60,897 nucleotides of DNA from Arthrobacter globiformis (GTDB taxonomy: Bacteria; Actinomycetota; Actinomycetes; Actinomycetales; Micrococcaceae). Below the pieces are notes generated by a model. That model did no database searches, was not told where the DNA came from, and saw nothing but the letters and a program-made list of their open reading frames with translations. How positions within the stretch are numbered: position 1 is the first letter of the stretch; each line of letters opens with the position of its first letter. The translations under genes and the position numbers were made by a program. This document shows positions 16,629 through 25,536 of this stretch, one piece after another. The stretch covers positions 1-60,897 of the forward strand of contig NZ_QLNP01000006.1 of the NCBI RefSeq assembly GCF_003261175.1. The letters run 5' to 3'.

Positions 16629-17186
16629 GTGATCGAAGAAACCTTGCTCGAAGCCGGGGACAAGATGGACAAGGCTGTTGAGGTCGCCAAGGAAGACTTC
16701 GCCTCGATCCGCACCGGGCGGGCAAACCCGGGCCTGTACAACAAGGTCATGGTGGAGTACTACGGCACCCCCACCCCGCTGCAGCAGCTGGCATCCTTCG
16801 CGATCCCGGATGCCCGCACCATCCTCATCACGCCGTTCGACAAGACCGCCCTGCGGGACATCGAGCGGGCGCTCAGCGATTCCGAGGTCGGCGCCAACCC
16901 GTCCAACGACGGCAACGTCATCCGGATCACCATCCCGGAACTGACGAAGGAACGCCGCAAGGAATACGTCAAGATCGTCAAGTCCAAGGGCGAGGACGCC
17001 AAGGTGTCCATCCGCAACATCCGCCGCAAGGCCAAGGAAACCCTGGACCGGCTTGTCAAGGATGGTGAAGCCGGCGAGGACGAGGGCACCCGCGGCGAAA
17101 AGGAACTCGACGTGATCACCAAGCAGCACGTCGACGGAATCGACGAGCTCCTCAAGCGCAAGGAAGCTGAGCTGCTCGAGGTCTGA
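16629..17186 (+). CDS. frr: ribosome recycling factor
   Basis: RRF splits the post-termination ribosome together with EF-G. The 185-residue length and motifs ([21 protein letters not shown], and [18 protein letters not shown]) are diagnostic. The GTG start has GAGGAG nearby. A TAGGAT hexamer at 16539-16544 could give it its own promoter. The stop codon overlaps the cdsA start by one base, which implies coupled translation. Confidence 0.98.
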   Translation: MIEETLLEAGDKMDKAVEVAKEDFASIRTGRANPGLYNKVMVEYYGTPTPLQQLASFAIPDARTILITPFDKTALRDIERALSDSEVGANPSNDGNVIRITIPELTKERRKEYVKIVKSKGEDAKVSIRNIRRKAKETLDRLVKDGEAGEDEGTRGEKELDVITKQHVDGIDELLKRKEAELLEV

Positions 17187-18109
17187 TGGGCCAGGCACAG
17201 CAGGCCCCCGGTGCACGGGCCCGAACCCGGACCCGCCAGCCAAGGCCCAACCCCACCCCCGGGGCCGGGCGCAACCTTCCGGCGGCAATCGCCGTGGGAC
17301 TGGCCATGCTCCTGGCGGTGCTCGGAGGGTTGCTCTTTTGGCCGCTCGGCTTTGTTGCCGTGGTTACCGCTTTCGCTGCCTTCGGCGTTTGGGAGGTGTT
17401 CCGGGCGCTCGAAGCCAACGGCACACGCCTGCCCATCGTGCCCGTCATGGTTGGCACGGTGGCCATGCCGTTCTCGGCCTACTTCGGCGGGCTGGAAAGC
17501 CTGCTGTTCGCGATGCTCGCCAGCAGTGTGGCGGCGCTGCTCTGGCGGTCCGTGGAAAGCGCAACCGGCTCGGCCCGCAGCATTTTCGCCGGAGTGTTCA
17601 CTCTCGCCTGGGTGCCCTTCCTGATCAGTTTCGCCGCGCTGCCGCTGCACGTCGAAGGCGGCGCCTCTCCGGTGGGCCCATGGCCGGGCGGAACAGTGCC
17701 GGAGGGCGCCTGGCAGATCGTCATCCTGCTGCTCCTGGTGGTTTCCAACGACACGTTCGGGTACCTCGTGGGCGCACGGCTGGGCAAGCACCCCATGGCG
17801 CCCAAGATCAGCCCGAAAAAGTCCTGGGAGGGTTTTGCCGGATCCATCGCGGGCGCCATGGTCGTCGGGATCCTGGCCAGCATCTTCCTGCTGAACAAGC
17901 CGTGGTGGGTGGGCGTCGTGCTGGCCATCGGCATGGTTGCGGCCGCTACCGCCGGCGACCTCGCCGAATCGATGGTCAAGCGGGAACTCGGCGTCAAGGA
18001 CATGAGCAGCATCCTGCCAGGACACGGCGGGGTGATGGACCGGCTCGACTCGATCGTGTTCGCCTCGCCGGTGGCCTTCATGCTGTTCGTCCTGTTTTCC
18101 GGGGCCTGA
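17186..18109 (+). CDS. cdsA: phosphatidate cytidylyltransferase
   Basis: CdsA makes CDP-diacylglycerol from phosphatidate and CTP, the branch point for membrane phospholipids. The 307-residue protein has a basic, Pro-rich cytoplasmic N-terminus (1-30) and then about eight membrane helices. The C-terminal signature (AESMVKRELGVKDMSS, then PGHGGVMDRLDS) is complete, including the metal-binding Asp pair. The product feeds enzymes of the class encoded at 8055-8678. Confidence 0.95.
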   Translation: MGQAQQAPGARARTRTRQPRPNPTPGAGRNLPAAIAVGLAMLLAVLGGLLFWPLGFVAVVTAFAAFGVWEVFRALEANGTRLPIVPVMVGTVAMPFSAYFGGLESLLFAMLASSVAALLWRSVESATGSARSIFAGVFTLAWVPFLISFAALPLHVEGGASPVGPWPGGTVPEGAWQIVILLLLVVSNDTFGYLVGARLGKHPMAPKISPKKSWEGFAGSIAGAMVVGILASIFLLNKPWWVGVVLAIGMVAAATAGDLAESMVKRELGVKDMSSILPGHGGVMDRLDSIVFASPVAFMLFVLFSGA

Positions 18110-18228
18110 GCTTTCCCCCGATTTGCTTTTCCCAGCAGGGCTTTCCCTCAGGTGCCTCCGGCGCCCGGCCCTCCGCAACGCCCTAGAATAATGCGGTTAC
18201 GACCCGCCGAAGAAGTATCGAAGGAAAC

Positions 18229-18816
18229 ATGGTGAGAGTGGACAGCAAGCGGCAGATTCCGGCGTCATTCGAACGCGTGGCGCGGACGGAGTACGGCTAC
18301 AACGCCAAGCAGGTGGACCAGTTCCTGCAGCAGGCCCGCGTTTCACTGGAGACGCCCGAAGCGGCCGCCCGCCCCCTCAAGAGCGCCGACGTCCGGTCCG
18401 TGTCCTTCGACCCCATCAAGGGCGGATACTCCGCCACCACCGTGGACGCGGCGCTGGACCGTCTTGAAGACGCCTTCGCCCGCCGGGAGCGGGACGACCT
18501 CATCGCCGAACGGGGCGAGGACGCCTGGCTCCGGCAGATCGGGCAGCTTTCCGGGACACTGCGCGGCCGCCTGCACCGGCCCGACGGCGAGAGGTTCCGC
18601 CGCCCGGTCAAGAAAAACGCACGAAGCTACAACATCAAAGACGTGGACGCCCTGTGCCTGGACCTGATCGGCTACCTGGAACAGGACAAACCCCTCAGCG
18701 TCGACAACGTGCGCCGGGCCGTTTTCCGCCCTGCCGCCGGCAAGGACGGCTACGAGGAGACCCAGGTGGACGCCTTCCTCGACCGTGTGGTCGAGCTGAT
18801 GGCCGCCATCGACTGA
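18229..18816 (+). CDS. DivIVA-repeat domain protein
   Basis: The 195-residue protein has three copies of the short DivIVA-type motif: R-x-x-x-GYNAKQVDQFL (about 20-35), GGYSATTVDAALDRLEDAF (about 64-82) and DGYEETQVDAFLDRVVELM (about 173-191). A fourth, degenerate one (SYNIKDVDALCLDLIGYL) lies at about 129-146. These repeats typify small actinobacterial proteins related to DivIVA/Wag31 but without the long coiled coil. A role in polar or septal organisation is an inference. TAGAAT at 18184-18189 is a likely -10. It is convergent with the symporter gene. Confidence 0.75.
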   Translation: MVRVDSKRQIPASFERVARTEYGYNAKQVDQFLQQARVSLETPEAAARPLKSADVRSVSFDPIKGGYSATTVDAALDRLEDAFARRERDDLIAERGEDAWLRQIGQLSGTLRGRLHRPDGERFRRPVKKNARSYNIKDVDALCLDLIGYLEQDKPLSVDNVRRAVFRPAAGKDGYEETQVDAFLDRVVELMAAID

Positions 18817-18845
18817 CGGCCTGACCATCAGCGTTGGCCGGCCGC

Positions 18846-20312
18846 TCAGCGTTCCGTAACCAGCGGCCGCTCTGGCGTGTGCAGCCTGGTCATCACCCTG
18901 GTGATGGTCCGCGGCACCCGGGAACTGGTGGCACGCGACGTCAGGACCATCACGGTGAAGGCAGCCGGCACCGTCCAGGCTGCAGGCTGCGCCAGCCACG
19001 GCGGCGTTCCAGCAACGCCGAGCACTGTGCCCGCCACCATGGCGCTGCCACACAGCAGGCCGCCGGTCACCATGCCGGCGATGGCACCGGCGTCGGTCAG
19101 GCCGCGCCACCAGATGCCGAGCAGCAGGACGGGGCAGATAGTGGAAGCAGTAAAGGCGAAGACCAGGCCCACGCTCCCGGCGAGAGCCAGCGAGTCCGTC
19201 ATGAGCGCCAGGCCCAGCGGAACAATGATCGAGACCAGGGCCGCCACCCGGAAGCCGCGCACGCTCCCTCCCAGCACGTCCTGGCTGATCACACCGGCCA
19301 ACGAGACCACGAGCCCCGACGTTGTGGACAGGAACGCGGCGAAGGCCCCCGCAACGACGAGCGCGGACAGCAGCTCGCCGGCCGTGCCCCCGACGAGGCG
19401 GCCCGGGAGCAGCAGCACCAGGGCATCCGCCTGCCCCGCCCGTGCCAGGTCCGGGGTGAACAGGCGCCCGGCCAGTCCGTACGCCGTCGGGAACAGATAG
19501 AAAACAGACAGCAGGCCCAGCACGATCAGCGTGGTCCGGCGCGCCGATTGCCCGTCGGGATTGGTGTAGAAGCGGACCAGGACGTGCGGCAGTCCCAGCG
19601 TTCCGAACAGCAGGGCCACGAGCAGCGAGATGCTCTGGTAGGGGCTGGCCGGATTCGCCCCGCCAGGGTTCGTGGCCGCTGCCGGGAGGGCTGGAACGCC
19701 ATCCTCCGCCAGCACCAGCAAAATGAAGATGAGGGGCACGGCCAGTGCCGTAAGCTTCAGCCAGAACTGGAAGGCCTGGACGAAGGTGATGGAGCGCATG
19801 CCGCCGGCCACCACGGTGAGGCACACCACCACCACGACGGCGGTTGAACCGGCCCAGGAGGGCAGGCCGGTGGTGGTCCGGATGGTCAGGGCAGCACCGT
19901 GCAGCTGCGGGACGATGTAGAGCCAGCCCACCACGACCACAGCAAGGCTGGTGACACGGCGCACGGCCCGCGAATCGAGCCTGGCTTCGGTGAAATCGGG
20001 AATGGTGTAGGCGCCGGAACGCCGGAGCGGCGCGGCCACGAACAGCAGAAGCATCAGGTACCCGGCGGTGTAGCCCACGGGGTACCACAGGGCATCCGTG
20101 CCGGACAGCAGGATCAGGCCGGCAACGCCCAGGAAACTCGCGGCGGAAAGATACTCTCCGCCAATGGCCGACGCGTTCCACCAGGGCGGCACGGTTCGGG
20201 AGGCGACGTAGAAGTCCCCGGTGGTGCGGGAGATCCGCAGTCCGTAGAAGCCGATCATCGCCGTCGCCACGGAAACGGCGGCCACCGCCGCGATGCCCAC
20301 TGCCGGATTCAC
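18846..20312 (-). CDS. sodium/solute symporter (SSS family, acetate-type), copy A
   Basis: The 488-residue membrane protein has about 13 helices and SSF-family features. Examples are DFYVASRTVPPWWNASAIGGEYLSAASFLG near the N-terminus and LGTLGLPHVLVRFYTNPDG mid-sequence, both as in ActP/MctC cation-acetate symporters. The likely substrate is a short monocarboxylate such as acetate, propionate or pyruvate. A small membrane protein precedes it by 22 bp, and the LytTR regulator and histidine kinase lie further upstream on the same strand. A paralogue lies across the divergent promoter region (23213-24829). The two are related but clearly diverged. Confidence 0.88.
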   Translation of the reverse strand: MNPAVGIAAVAAVSVATAMIGFYGLRISRTTGDFYVASRTVPPWWNASAIGGEYLSAASFLGVAGLILLSGTDALWYPVGYTAGYLMLLLFVAAPLRRSGAYTIPDFTEARLDSRAVRRVTSLAVVVVGWLYIVPQLHGAALTIRTTTGLPSWAGSTAVVVVVCLTVVAGGMRSITFVQAFQFWLKLTALAVPLIFILLVLAEDGVPALPAAATNPGGANPASPYQSISLLVALLFGTLGLPHVLVRFYTNPDGQSARRTTLIVLGLLSVFYLFPTAYGLAGRLFTPDLARAGQADALVLLLPGRLVGGTAGELLSALVVAGAFAAFLSTTSGLVVSLAGVISQDVLGGSVRGFRVAALVSIIVPLGLALMTDSLALAGSVGLVFAFTASTICPVLLLGIWWRGLTDAGAIAGMVTGGLLCGSAMVAGTVLGVAGTPPWLAQPAAWTVPAAFTVMVLTSRATSSRVPRTITRVMTRLHTPERPLVTER

Positions 20313-20334
20313 CGGAGGATCACATCCCGGAGCA

Positions 20335-20697
20335 TTACTTTCCCCCTGCGAGGTCGCGGTAGCGGGCTTCGTTCCGCGCCGCGCTGCGGATGTACAGCCA
20401 GGCGCTGATCCCGGTCACGGGGTAGATCCCCGCGCCCAGCACGATCCAATCGAACGGGATCCCGGCAATCCGGGTCTGCGCCAGGCCCGGTGAGGCGGCA
20501 AGCAGCAGCGGAAACGCGCCGAGAATCAGCAGGAAGCCGCCGGCCACCACCAGGGCAAGCCGGAGCTGGGAGCGGATCAGCGAGCGGACGAACACCTGGC
20601 CGACCGCCGACTCCTCGGCCGCCTCGCGCGGCTCGGCGGAGGAGTCGGCCGAAATGCGGGACGCCGAACGGGGCGCCGTGACCCTGACCCGCGTCAT
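20335..20697 (-). CDS. small two-helix membrane protein, symporter partner
   Basis: The 120-residue protein has a charged N-terminal 40 residues and two membrane helices (about 46-67 and 83-104), then a short basic tail. This matches the layout of the DUF485 proteins that accompany ActP-type symporters, although sequence similarity to the DUF485 copy at 22830 is weak by eye. Its ATG overlaps the regulator's stop codon by four bases, and the symporter starts 22 bp downstream, so all are probably one transcript. Confidence 0.7.
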   Translation of the reverse strand: MTRVRVTAPRSASRISADSSAEPREAAEESAVGQVFVRSLIRSQLRLALVVAGGFLLILGAFPLLLAASPGLAQTRIAGIPFDWIVLGAGIYPVTGISAWLYIRSAARNEARYRDLAGGK

Positions 20698-21413
20698 GCC
20701 TGGGGCCGGATCCTGGTTGCCTCAAGCTTCTCGCGGACGGCCGGCAGGTGCCGCCGGCTGATCGGCAGTTCGGCGTCCTCGACGGAGACGCTGGGGCGGA
20801 CCGCGGCGAGCTTGAGGTGTGAGACGTGGGCGAGGGCCACCAGATAGGACCGGTGGGTGCGGATGAAGCCCGCGTCCGCCCACTGCTGTTCCAGATCGGC
20901 GAGGGGAACGCGGATCAGGTAGCTGGTATCGGCGGTGTGGAGCCGGGCGTAGTCGCCCTGCGCCTGGACGTACGTGACGTCGTCGCGCCGGATCATCCTG
21001 GTGGTGCCGCCCTGGTCCACGGTGATCATCTCCGGCGTGGCACCGCCGTCGCGGATCAGCTCACTGATCCGGCCAACGGAGCGGGCCAGCCGCTCGGCCC
21101 GAACGGGCTTCAGGAGATAGTCGACGGCCGCAAGCTCGAATGCCTCCAGCGCGCAGTCCTCGTCGGCGGTCACGAAAACGACGGCGGGCGGGCGGCTGCT
21201 GCGGGAAATGGCCCGGGCGATGTCCAGACCGGACACCGCCGGCATGTGGATGTCCAGGAAGACGGCGTCCACCGCCTCGGCTTCGAGGACCCGCAGCGCC
21301 TCGGCGCCCGAGGAGGCGCGCAGGATGGTGCCGATCCTCTCATCACGGCCCAGGAGAAAGGCAAGCTCTTCAACTGCGGGCAGTTCGTCGTCGGCGACGA
21401 GAACGTTAATCAT
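20694..21413 (-). CDS. LytTR-type response regulator
   Basis: The 239-residue protein has a receiver domain (phospho-acceptor Asp54 in DAVFLDIHMP, acidic pair DDE at 8-10, Lys near 102) and a C-terminal LytTR DNA-binding domain (about 130-235, with the conserved YVQAQGDYARLHT). LytTR proteins bind direct repeats about two helical turns apart. Such a repeat is seen at 22689-22718. It is encoded 61 bp downstream of its kinase and overlaps the small membrane gene, so it probably controls both symporter units. Confidence 0.9.
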   Translation of the reverse strand: MINVLVADDELPAVEELAFLLGRDERIGTILRASSGAEALRVLEAEAVDAVFLDIHMPAVSGLDIARAISRSSRPPAVVFVTADEDCALEAFELAAVDYLLKPVRAERLARSVGRISELIRDGGATPEMITVDQGGTTRMIRRDDVTYVQAQGDYARLHTADTSYLIRVPLADLEQQWADAGFIRTHRSYLVALAHVSHLKLAAVRPSVSVEDAELPISRRHLPAVREKLEATRIRPQA

Positions 21414-21473
21414 GGTCCTAGACTATCTTTCGGGCCCGCTGCTTCGGGCTTAGAACCTCCGGCGCCAGCAGTT

Positions 21474-22670
21474 TCAGGCATCATGGTCCGGCTGCGACTT
21501 CGGGACCCGCATGGTGATGAGCGTGCCCTCGCCGGGAGCCGTCTCGATCACCAGTCCGTGGTCGTCGCCGTACACCTGCCGGAGCCGGGCATCGACGTTC
21601 CGCAGGCCCACGTGCTCACCGTCCACGTGGCCGGCCAGCATGGACTGCAGCTGCACCGGGTCCATGCCCACGCCGTCGTCCTCGATGGTGACCTCCGCGA
21701 ACGCACCCGAGTCGTTGGCGCAGATGGTGATGTGCCCTGGACCCTCCTTTGCCTCCAGACCGTGCCGGACCGCATTTTCCACGAGCGGCTGCAGGCTCAA
21801 AAACGGGATCACCGTGCTCAGCACCTCCGGGGCGATCCGCAGGCTGACCTGCACCCGCTCGCCGAACCGTGCCCGCTCCAGCAGCAGGTACCTGTCGATG
21901 CACCGCAGCTCCTCGGCCAGCGTGGTGAAGTCCCCGTGCCGCCGGAACGAGTACCGGGTGAAGTCCGCGAACTCCACCACGAGTTCGCGCGCCCGGGCCG
22001 GGTCGGTGTTGATGAAGGAGGCTATGGCGTTCAGCGAGTTGTAGATGAAGTGCGGGCTGATCTGGGCACGGAGGGCCCGTACCTCCGCCTCCATCAGTAG
22101 CGTCCGGGAGGCGTCCAGCTCGGCCAGCTCCACCTGTGCGGCCACCCAGTCCGCCACTTCGGTGGTGGCGCGCACCAGCCCTGCGCCCGCCTGCGGTGCG
22201 AAGGCCGCCACGGCTCCCACCACGCGCGCGCCGGACCGGACGGGCGCCACGACGGCGGCGGCGACGGATCCGGACTTGGGGGAGTGGAGCTGCAGATCGG
22301 CGGCGTTGAACACCTGGGTCCTGCCACTCGAGAGCACCTCCGCGGCGAGCGCCAGAAGACCGGGACGCAACTCCTCGGCGGTCCCGTCCCAGGCCAGCAC
22401 GCCGGATACATCCAGAATGGCCAGCGCGTCACAGCCAAGCAGGGCCCGCAGCTGGCGGCTTGCCTTGGCGGCACCCGCGGGGTTCAGGCCCGTCCGCAGG
22501 TGCCGTCCGGCTTTCGACGCGGCGTGCAGGGTGTTGTAGGTGGCCCGCTCGGCGTCGGTGCCCAGCTCGCGGAAGGAGCGCAGCACTTTGAGTCCGACGG
22601 CGACGACGACGGCCACCGCGAGCGCGATGACGGCCACGGCGGCGGCGGAATAGAGAGGGGAGTCCGGCAT
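21474..22670 (-). CDS. LytS-like sensor histidine kinase
   Basis: The 398-residue kinase has one N-terminal membrane helix (8-28). A GAF-like cytoplasmic sensor region (about 65-165) follows, then a His_kinase domain with His207 in ISPHFIYNSLN and a HATPase domain (LVENAVRHGLE near 285, DDGVGMD near 322). It lacks the five-helix LYT sensor of typical LytS/BtsS, so the signal is probably cytoplasmic or sensed through GAF. By analogy with BtsSR/YpdAB it could sense carboxylate supply, but that is inference. It is divergent from the second symporter operon. Confidence 0.88.
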   Translation of the reverse strand: MPDSPLYSAAAVAVIALAVAVVVAVGLKVLRSFRELGTDAERATYNTLHAASKAGRHLRTGLNPAGAAKASRQLRALLGCDALAILDVSGVLAWDGTAEELRPGLLALAAEVLSSGRTQVFNAADLQLHSPKSGSVAAAVVAPVRSGARVVGAVAAFAPQAGAGLVRATTEVADWVAAQVELAELDASRTLLMEAEVRALRAQISPHFIYNSLNAIASFINTDPARARELVVEFADFTRYSFRRHGDFTTLAEELRCIDRYLLLERARFGERVQVSLRIAPEVLSTVIPFLSLQPLVENAVRHGLEAKEGPGHITICANDSGAFAEVTIEDDGVGMDPVQLQSMLAGHVDGEHVGLRNVDARLRQVYGDDHGLVIETAPGEGTLITMRVPKSQPDHDA

Positions 22671-22688
22671 GCTGCCAGCGTAGCGCGT

Positions 22689-22718
22689 GCCGTTTGGCGC
22701 AGGAGCGACGCCGTTGGC
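22689..22718. promoter_or_regulatory. direct repeat, candidate LytTR-regulator site
   Basis: GCCGTTTGG (22689) and GCCGTTGGC (22710) start exactly 21 bp apart, two helical turns, the spacing typical of LytTR-domain binding sites. The repeat lies in the divergent region between the kinase and the DUF485-symporter operon. The match is inferred from spacing. Confidence 0.4.
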
Positions 22719-22765
22719 CGACCGTCAACGCGCAACCACTGGAAAATCATCCGCGCCGCAGGCAG

Positions 22766-22781
22766 AGTGATGGCAGTCACA
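22766..22781. promoter_or_regulatory. CRP/GlxR-like palindrome AGTGA-N6-TCACA
   Basis: This matches the CRP/GlxR consensus TGTGA-N6-TCACA at nine of ten core positions. It is centred about 56 bp upstream of the DUF485 gene. GlxR-type regulators commonly control acetate and monocarboxylate uptake in Actinobacteria. No crp/glxR gene is in the window. Confidence 0.5.
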
Positions 22782-22829
22782 TTGGCTGGTGAAGTGCGGC
22801 CATGTGAGAGCCAGTCTTAACGAGGAGGA

Positions 22830-23216
22830 ATGATGGGTAACGATGCCCGAACCCCGGCCGCGGCAGCGTCCGCGGACTTCGAGGAAGTCCAGGCCACGCA
22901 GCAGTTCAAGGAACTGCGCAAGCGCCACCGCAGCTTTGTGTTCCCCATGGCCTTAGCGTTTCTGCTCTGGTACTTCGCCTACGTCATCCTCGCCGCCTAC
23001 GCCGTGGACTTCATGTCCACCAAGGTGTGGGGCAACATCAACGTCGGCCTGATCATGGGGCTGCTGCAGTTCGTGACCACCTTCGGCATCACCGGATGGT
23101 ACGTCAGCTACTCGAACAGGCGCCTGGACCCGATCGCCGCGGACATCCGGCACGGCATTGAAGGCCACGAGTATGACAAGTCCGGCAGCAGCACTCTCGG
23201 TGGAGGAACAAAATGA
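22830..23216 (+). CDS. DUF485 family membrane protein
   Basis: The 128-residue protein has a conserved acidic/aromatic start (FEEVQATQQFKELRKRHRSFVFPMALAFLLWY) and two membrane helices (about 36-59 and 69-92), typical of DUF485 (YjcH). This family is encoded next to ActP acetate permeases and probably assists them. GAGGAGG precedes the ATG at 22830; the ATG at 22833 is equally possible. Its stop overlaps the symporter start by four bases. Confidence 0.88.
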   Translation: MMGNDARTPAAAASADFEEVQATQQFKELRKRHRSFVFPMALAFLLWYFAYVILAAYAVDFMSTKVWGNINVGLIMGLLQFVTTFGITGWYVSYSNRRLDPIAADIRHGIEGHEYDKSGSSTLGGGTK

Positions 23217-24829
23217 TCACTATTCCCGCAGCGGTTGACGTCGCCGCACTCAAGGACACCACGCTGCTGAACATGGGCATCTTCGCCCTGTTCGTCGCGG
23301 TCACCATGGTCATCGTGTTGCGGGCCAGCCGGAACAACAAGACAGCGGCTGATTACTATGCTGCCGGCCGTTCCTTCACCGGCTCGCAGAACGGCACCGC
23401 CATCGCAGGCGACTACCTGTCCGCGGCTTCCTTCCTGGGCATCACCGGGGCCATCGCCATCAACGGCTATGACGGGTTCATGTACTCCATTGGCTTCCTG
23501 GTCGCCTGGCTCGTGGCTCTCCTGCTGGTGGCGGAGCTGCTCCGGAACACGGGCAAGTACACCATGGCCGACGTCCTGTCGTTCCGCCTTCGGCAGCGCC
23601 CGGTCCGCATCGCAGCTGCCATCTCCACGCTTGCCGTCTGTTTCTTCTACCTCCTGGCCCAGATGGCCGGCGCCGGAAGCCTGATCTCGCTGCTGCTGGG
23701 CATCAGCGACTGGGGCGGACAGGCCCTGGTGATTATCGTCGTCGGCGCCCTGATGATCATGTATGTCCTGATCGGCGGAATGAAGGGCACTACCTGGGTG
23801 CAGATCATCAAGGCCTGCCTGCTCATCGCCGGTGCCGCCGTCATGACCCTCTGGGTACTCGCCATCTACGGGTTCAACCTCTCCAGCCTGCTGGGCGGCG
23901 CGGCCGAGGCGGCGAACAACCCTGCCGTGCTCAACCCCGGCCTGCAGTACGGCAAGACCGAAACGTCCAAGCTGGACTTCATGTCCCTGGCCCTGGCCCT
24001 GGTACTGGGGACGGCCGCCCTGCCGCACGTGCTGATGCGCTTCTACACGGTGCCCACCGCCAAGGAGGCCCGCAAGTCCGTGGTGTGGTCCATCTGGCTG
24101 ATCGGGTTGTTCTACATCTTCACGCTGGTCCTCGGCTACGGCGCCGCCGCCCTGGTGGGGGCCGACACCATCAAGGGCGCCCCCGGCGGCGTCAACTCGG
24201 CAGCGCCGCTGCTGGCCTTCCATCTGGGCGGCCCCTTACTCCTGGGCTTCATCTCGGCCGTGGCTTTCGCCACGATCCTCGCCGTGGTTGCCGGCCTCAC
24301 GATCACCGCCGCGGCCTCTTTCGCCCACGACATCTATGCGAACGTCATCGCGAAGGGAAAGGCCGACGCTGAGACCGAAGTTAAGGTGGCCCGCCGCACT
24401 GTGATTGTGATCGGCGTTCTCGCCATCCTGGGCGGAATCTTCGCCAACGGCCAGAACGTGGCCTTCCTGGTGGCCCTGGCGTTCGCCGTGGCCGCCTCCG
24501 CCAACCTGCCCACCATCATCTACTCCCTGTTCTGGCGCCGGTTCACCACACAGGGTGCGGTATGGAGCATGTACGGCGGGCTGGCATCGGCCATCATCCT
24601 GATCGCGCTGTCGCCGGTGGTGTCGGGCGGCGCGACCTCCATGATCAAGGACGCCAACTTCGCCGTCTTCCCGCTGAGCAACCCGGGCATTGTGTCCATC
24701 CCACTGGCCTTCCTGCTGGGCTGGCTCGGCACGGTCCTGGACAAGCGGCAGGAGGACCCCAGCAAGCAGGCCGAGATGGAAGTCCGGTCGCTAACCGGGG
24801 TGGGCGCCGAGAAGGCCGTCGAGCACTAA
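23213..24829 (+). CDS. actP: cation/acetate symporter (SSS family), copy B
   Basis: The 538-residue protein has about 13 membrane helices. It carries ADYYAAGRSFTGSQNGTAIAGDYLSAASFLG near the N-terminus and GTAALPHVLMRFYTVPTAKEARKS mid-sequence, both characteristic of ActP/MctC. It takes up short monocarboxylates (acetate, propionate, pyruvate) with a cation. It is translationally coupled to the DUF485 gene and closed by a strong terminator. The paralogue at 18846-20312 forms the other arm of the divergent cluster, with the two-component regulators on that side. Confidence 0.92.
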   Translation: MITIPAAVDVAALKDTTLLNMGIFALFVAVTMVIVLRASRNNKTAADYYAAGRSFTGSQNGTAIAGDYLSAASFLGITGAIAINGYDGFMYSIGFLVAWLVALLLVAELLRNTGKYTMADVLSFRLRQRPVRIAAAISTLAVCFFYLLAQMAGAGSLISLLLGISDWGGQALVIIVVGALMIMYVLIGGMKGTTWVQIIKACLLIAGAAVMTLWVLAIYGFNLSSLLGGAAEAANNPAVLNPGLQYGKTETSKLDFMSLALALVLGTAALPHVLMRFYTVPTAKEARKSVVWSIWLIGLFYIFTLVLGYGAAALVGADTIKGAPGGVNSAAPLLAFHLGGPLLLGFISAVAFATILAVVAGLTITAAASFAHDIYANVIAKGKADAETEVKVARRTVIVIGVLAILGGIFANGQNVAFLVALAFAVAASANLPTIIYSLFWRRFTTQGAVWSMYGGLASAIILIALSPVVSGGATSMIKDANFAVFPLSNPGIVSIPLAFLLGWLGTVLDKRQEDPSKQAEMEVRSLTGVGAEKAVEH

Positions 24830-24841
24830 CCTGAACAATCA

Positions 24842-24886
24842 AACGGCAGGAGCCCCCGCGTACTACTTGGGGGCTCCTGCCGTTTT
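24842..24886. terminator. bidirectional intrinsic terminator
   Basis: AACGGCAGGAGCCCCC pairs with GGGGGCTCCTGCCGTT, a 16-bp perfect stem with an 11-base loop, followed by TTTT on the plus strand and TTT on the minus strand. It serves the symporter operon and the convergent membrane genes. Confidence 0.95.
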
Positions 24887-24914
24887 GGCGGCTGCCAGGC
24901 ATGCGTCGGCACCT

Positions 24915-25517
24915 TCAGGGCGAGTGGTGGCTCCCGGTGTGTTCACCGTGCGGCACTGCGAACTGTCCCGCCGTCGATGCGGCGAGTCCCGGCGTCGTGA
25001 TGGCGGCAACCAGCACGGCACCGGCGAAGGCGGCGGCGAGGAGCGTTCCCGCGCCCAGGCGACCCGACGTGTTCTGGCCAGGTGCCCCGGAAAGATTGGG
25101 GGACTCGCGGCTGAGCCATGACGTGGCCGCGCGGATCATGAGGGTCAGCAGCACGGCGGCGAGGTGGCTGATGCCTAGGCCGGCCATGCCGCTCCCTGCG
25201 CCAAAAACAATGGCCGCCACGTGCACGGCGGCTGCCGCGGGCAGCAGGAGAGCGGAGGCCCGCGGCATCGGGAAACGGTTCCTGCTCAGCCCTGCGACCG
25301 TCCACCCCAGCAGCGCTGCACCCCAGAGCAGGGCGGCCGCGGCGCCGCCCACCCTGCCGGGGAAGTTGGCACCGGCGGCAGCAAACAGGCTCGAGGCGAC
25401 GGCGAGGTTGACCGCTGCGGCGCCGAGGCCGGCAAAGCCGGCGAAGAGCCTGACGGCATCGGAACGGTGCGTTCCCTGCGGTGCCGGAATAGCCGGGATG
25501 GCCTGGCCGGTCATCAT
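24915..25517 (-). CDS. multi-pass membrane protein, 200 aa, unknown function
   Basis: Five hydrophobic segments are visible (about 22-50, 58-76, 86-106, 108-127 and 150-178). The C-terminal tail is His-rich (HGEHTGSHHSP) and could bind metal. It sits 20 bp downstream of a DUF4383 gene on the same strand, so the two may be functionally paired. I do not recognise the family. An opposite-strand open frame of similar length lacks any protein-like character. Confidence 0.6.
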   Translation of the reverse strand: MMTGQAIPAIPAPQGTHRSDAVRLFAGFAGLGAAAVNLAVASSLFAAAGANFPGRVGGAAAALLWGAALLGWTVAGLSRNRFPMPRASALLLPAAAAVHVAAIVFGAGSGMAGLGISHLAAVLLTLMIRAATSWLSRESPNLSGAPGQNTSGRLGAGTLLAAAFAGAVLVAAITTPGLAASTAGQFAVPHGEHTGSHHSP

Positions 25518-25536
25518 TTTTTAGGCGCCAGGTCTG

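Noticed and set aside
18846-24829. Recent duplication of the two symporters
   Set aside because: They are far too diverged in sequence and in length (488 and 538 residues), and their partner proteins hardly match, so this is an old paralogy or separate acquisition.
24901-25524. 207-codon plus-strand frame over the membrane protein gene at 24915-25517
   Set aside because: Its translation has no hydrophobic or domain pattern. The minus-strand frame gives clear membrane helices and fits the neighbouring DUF4383 gene.
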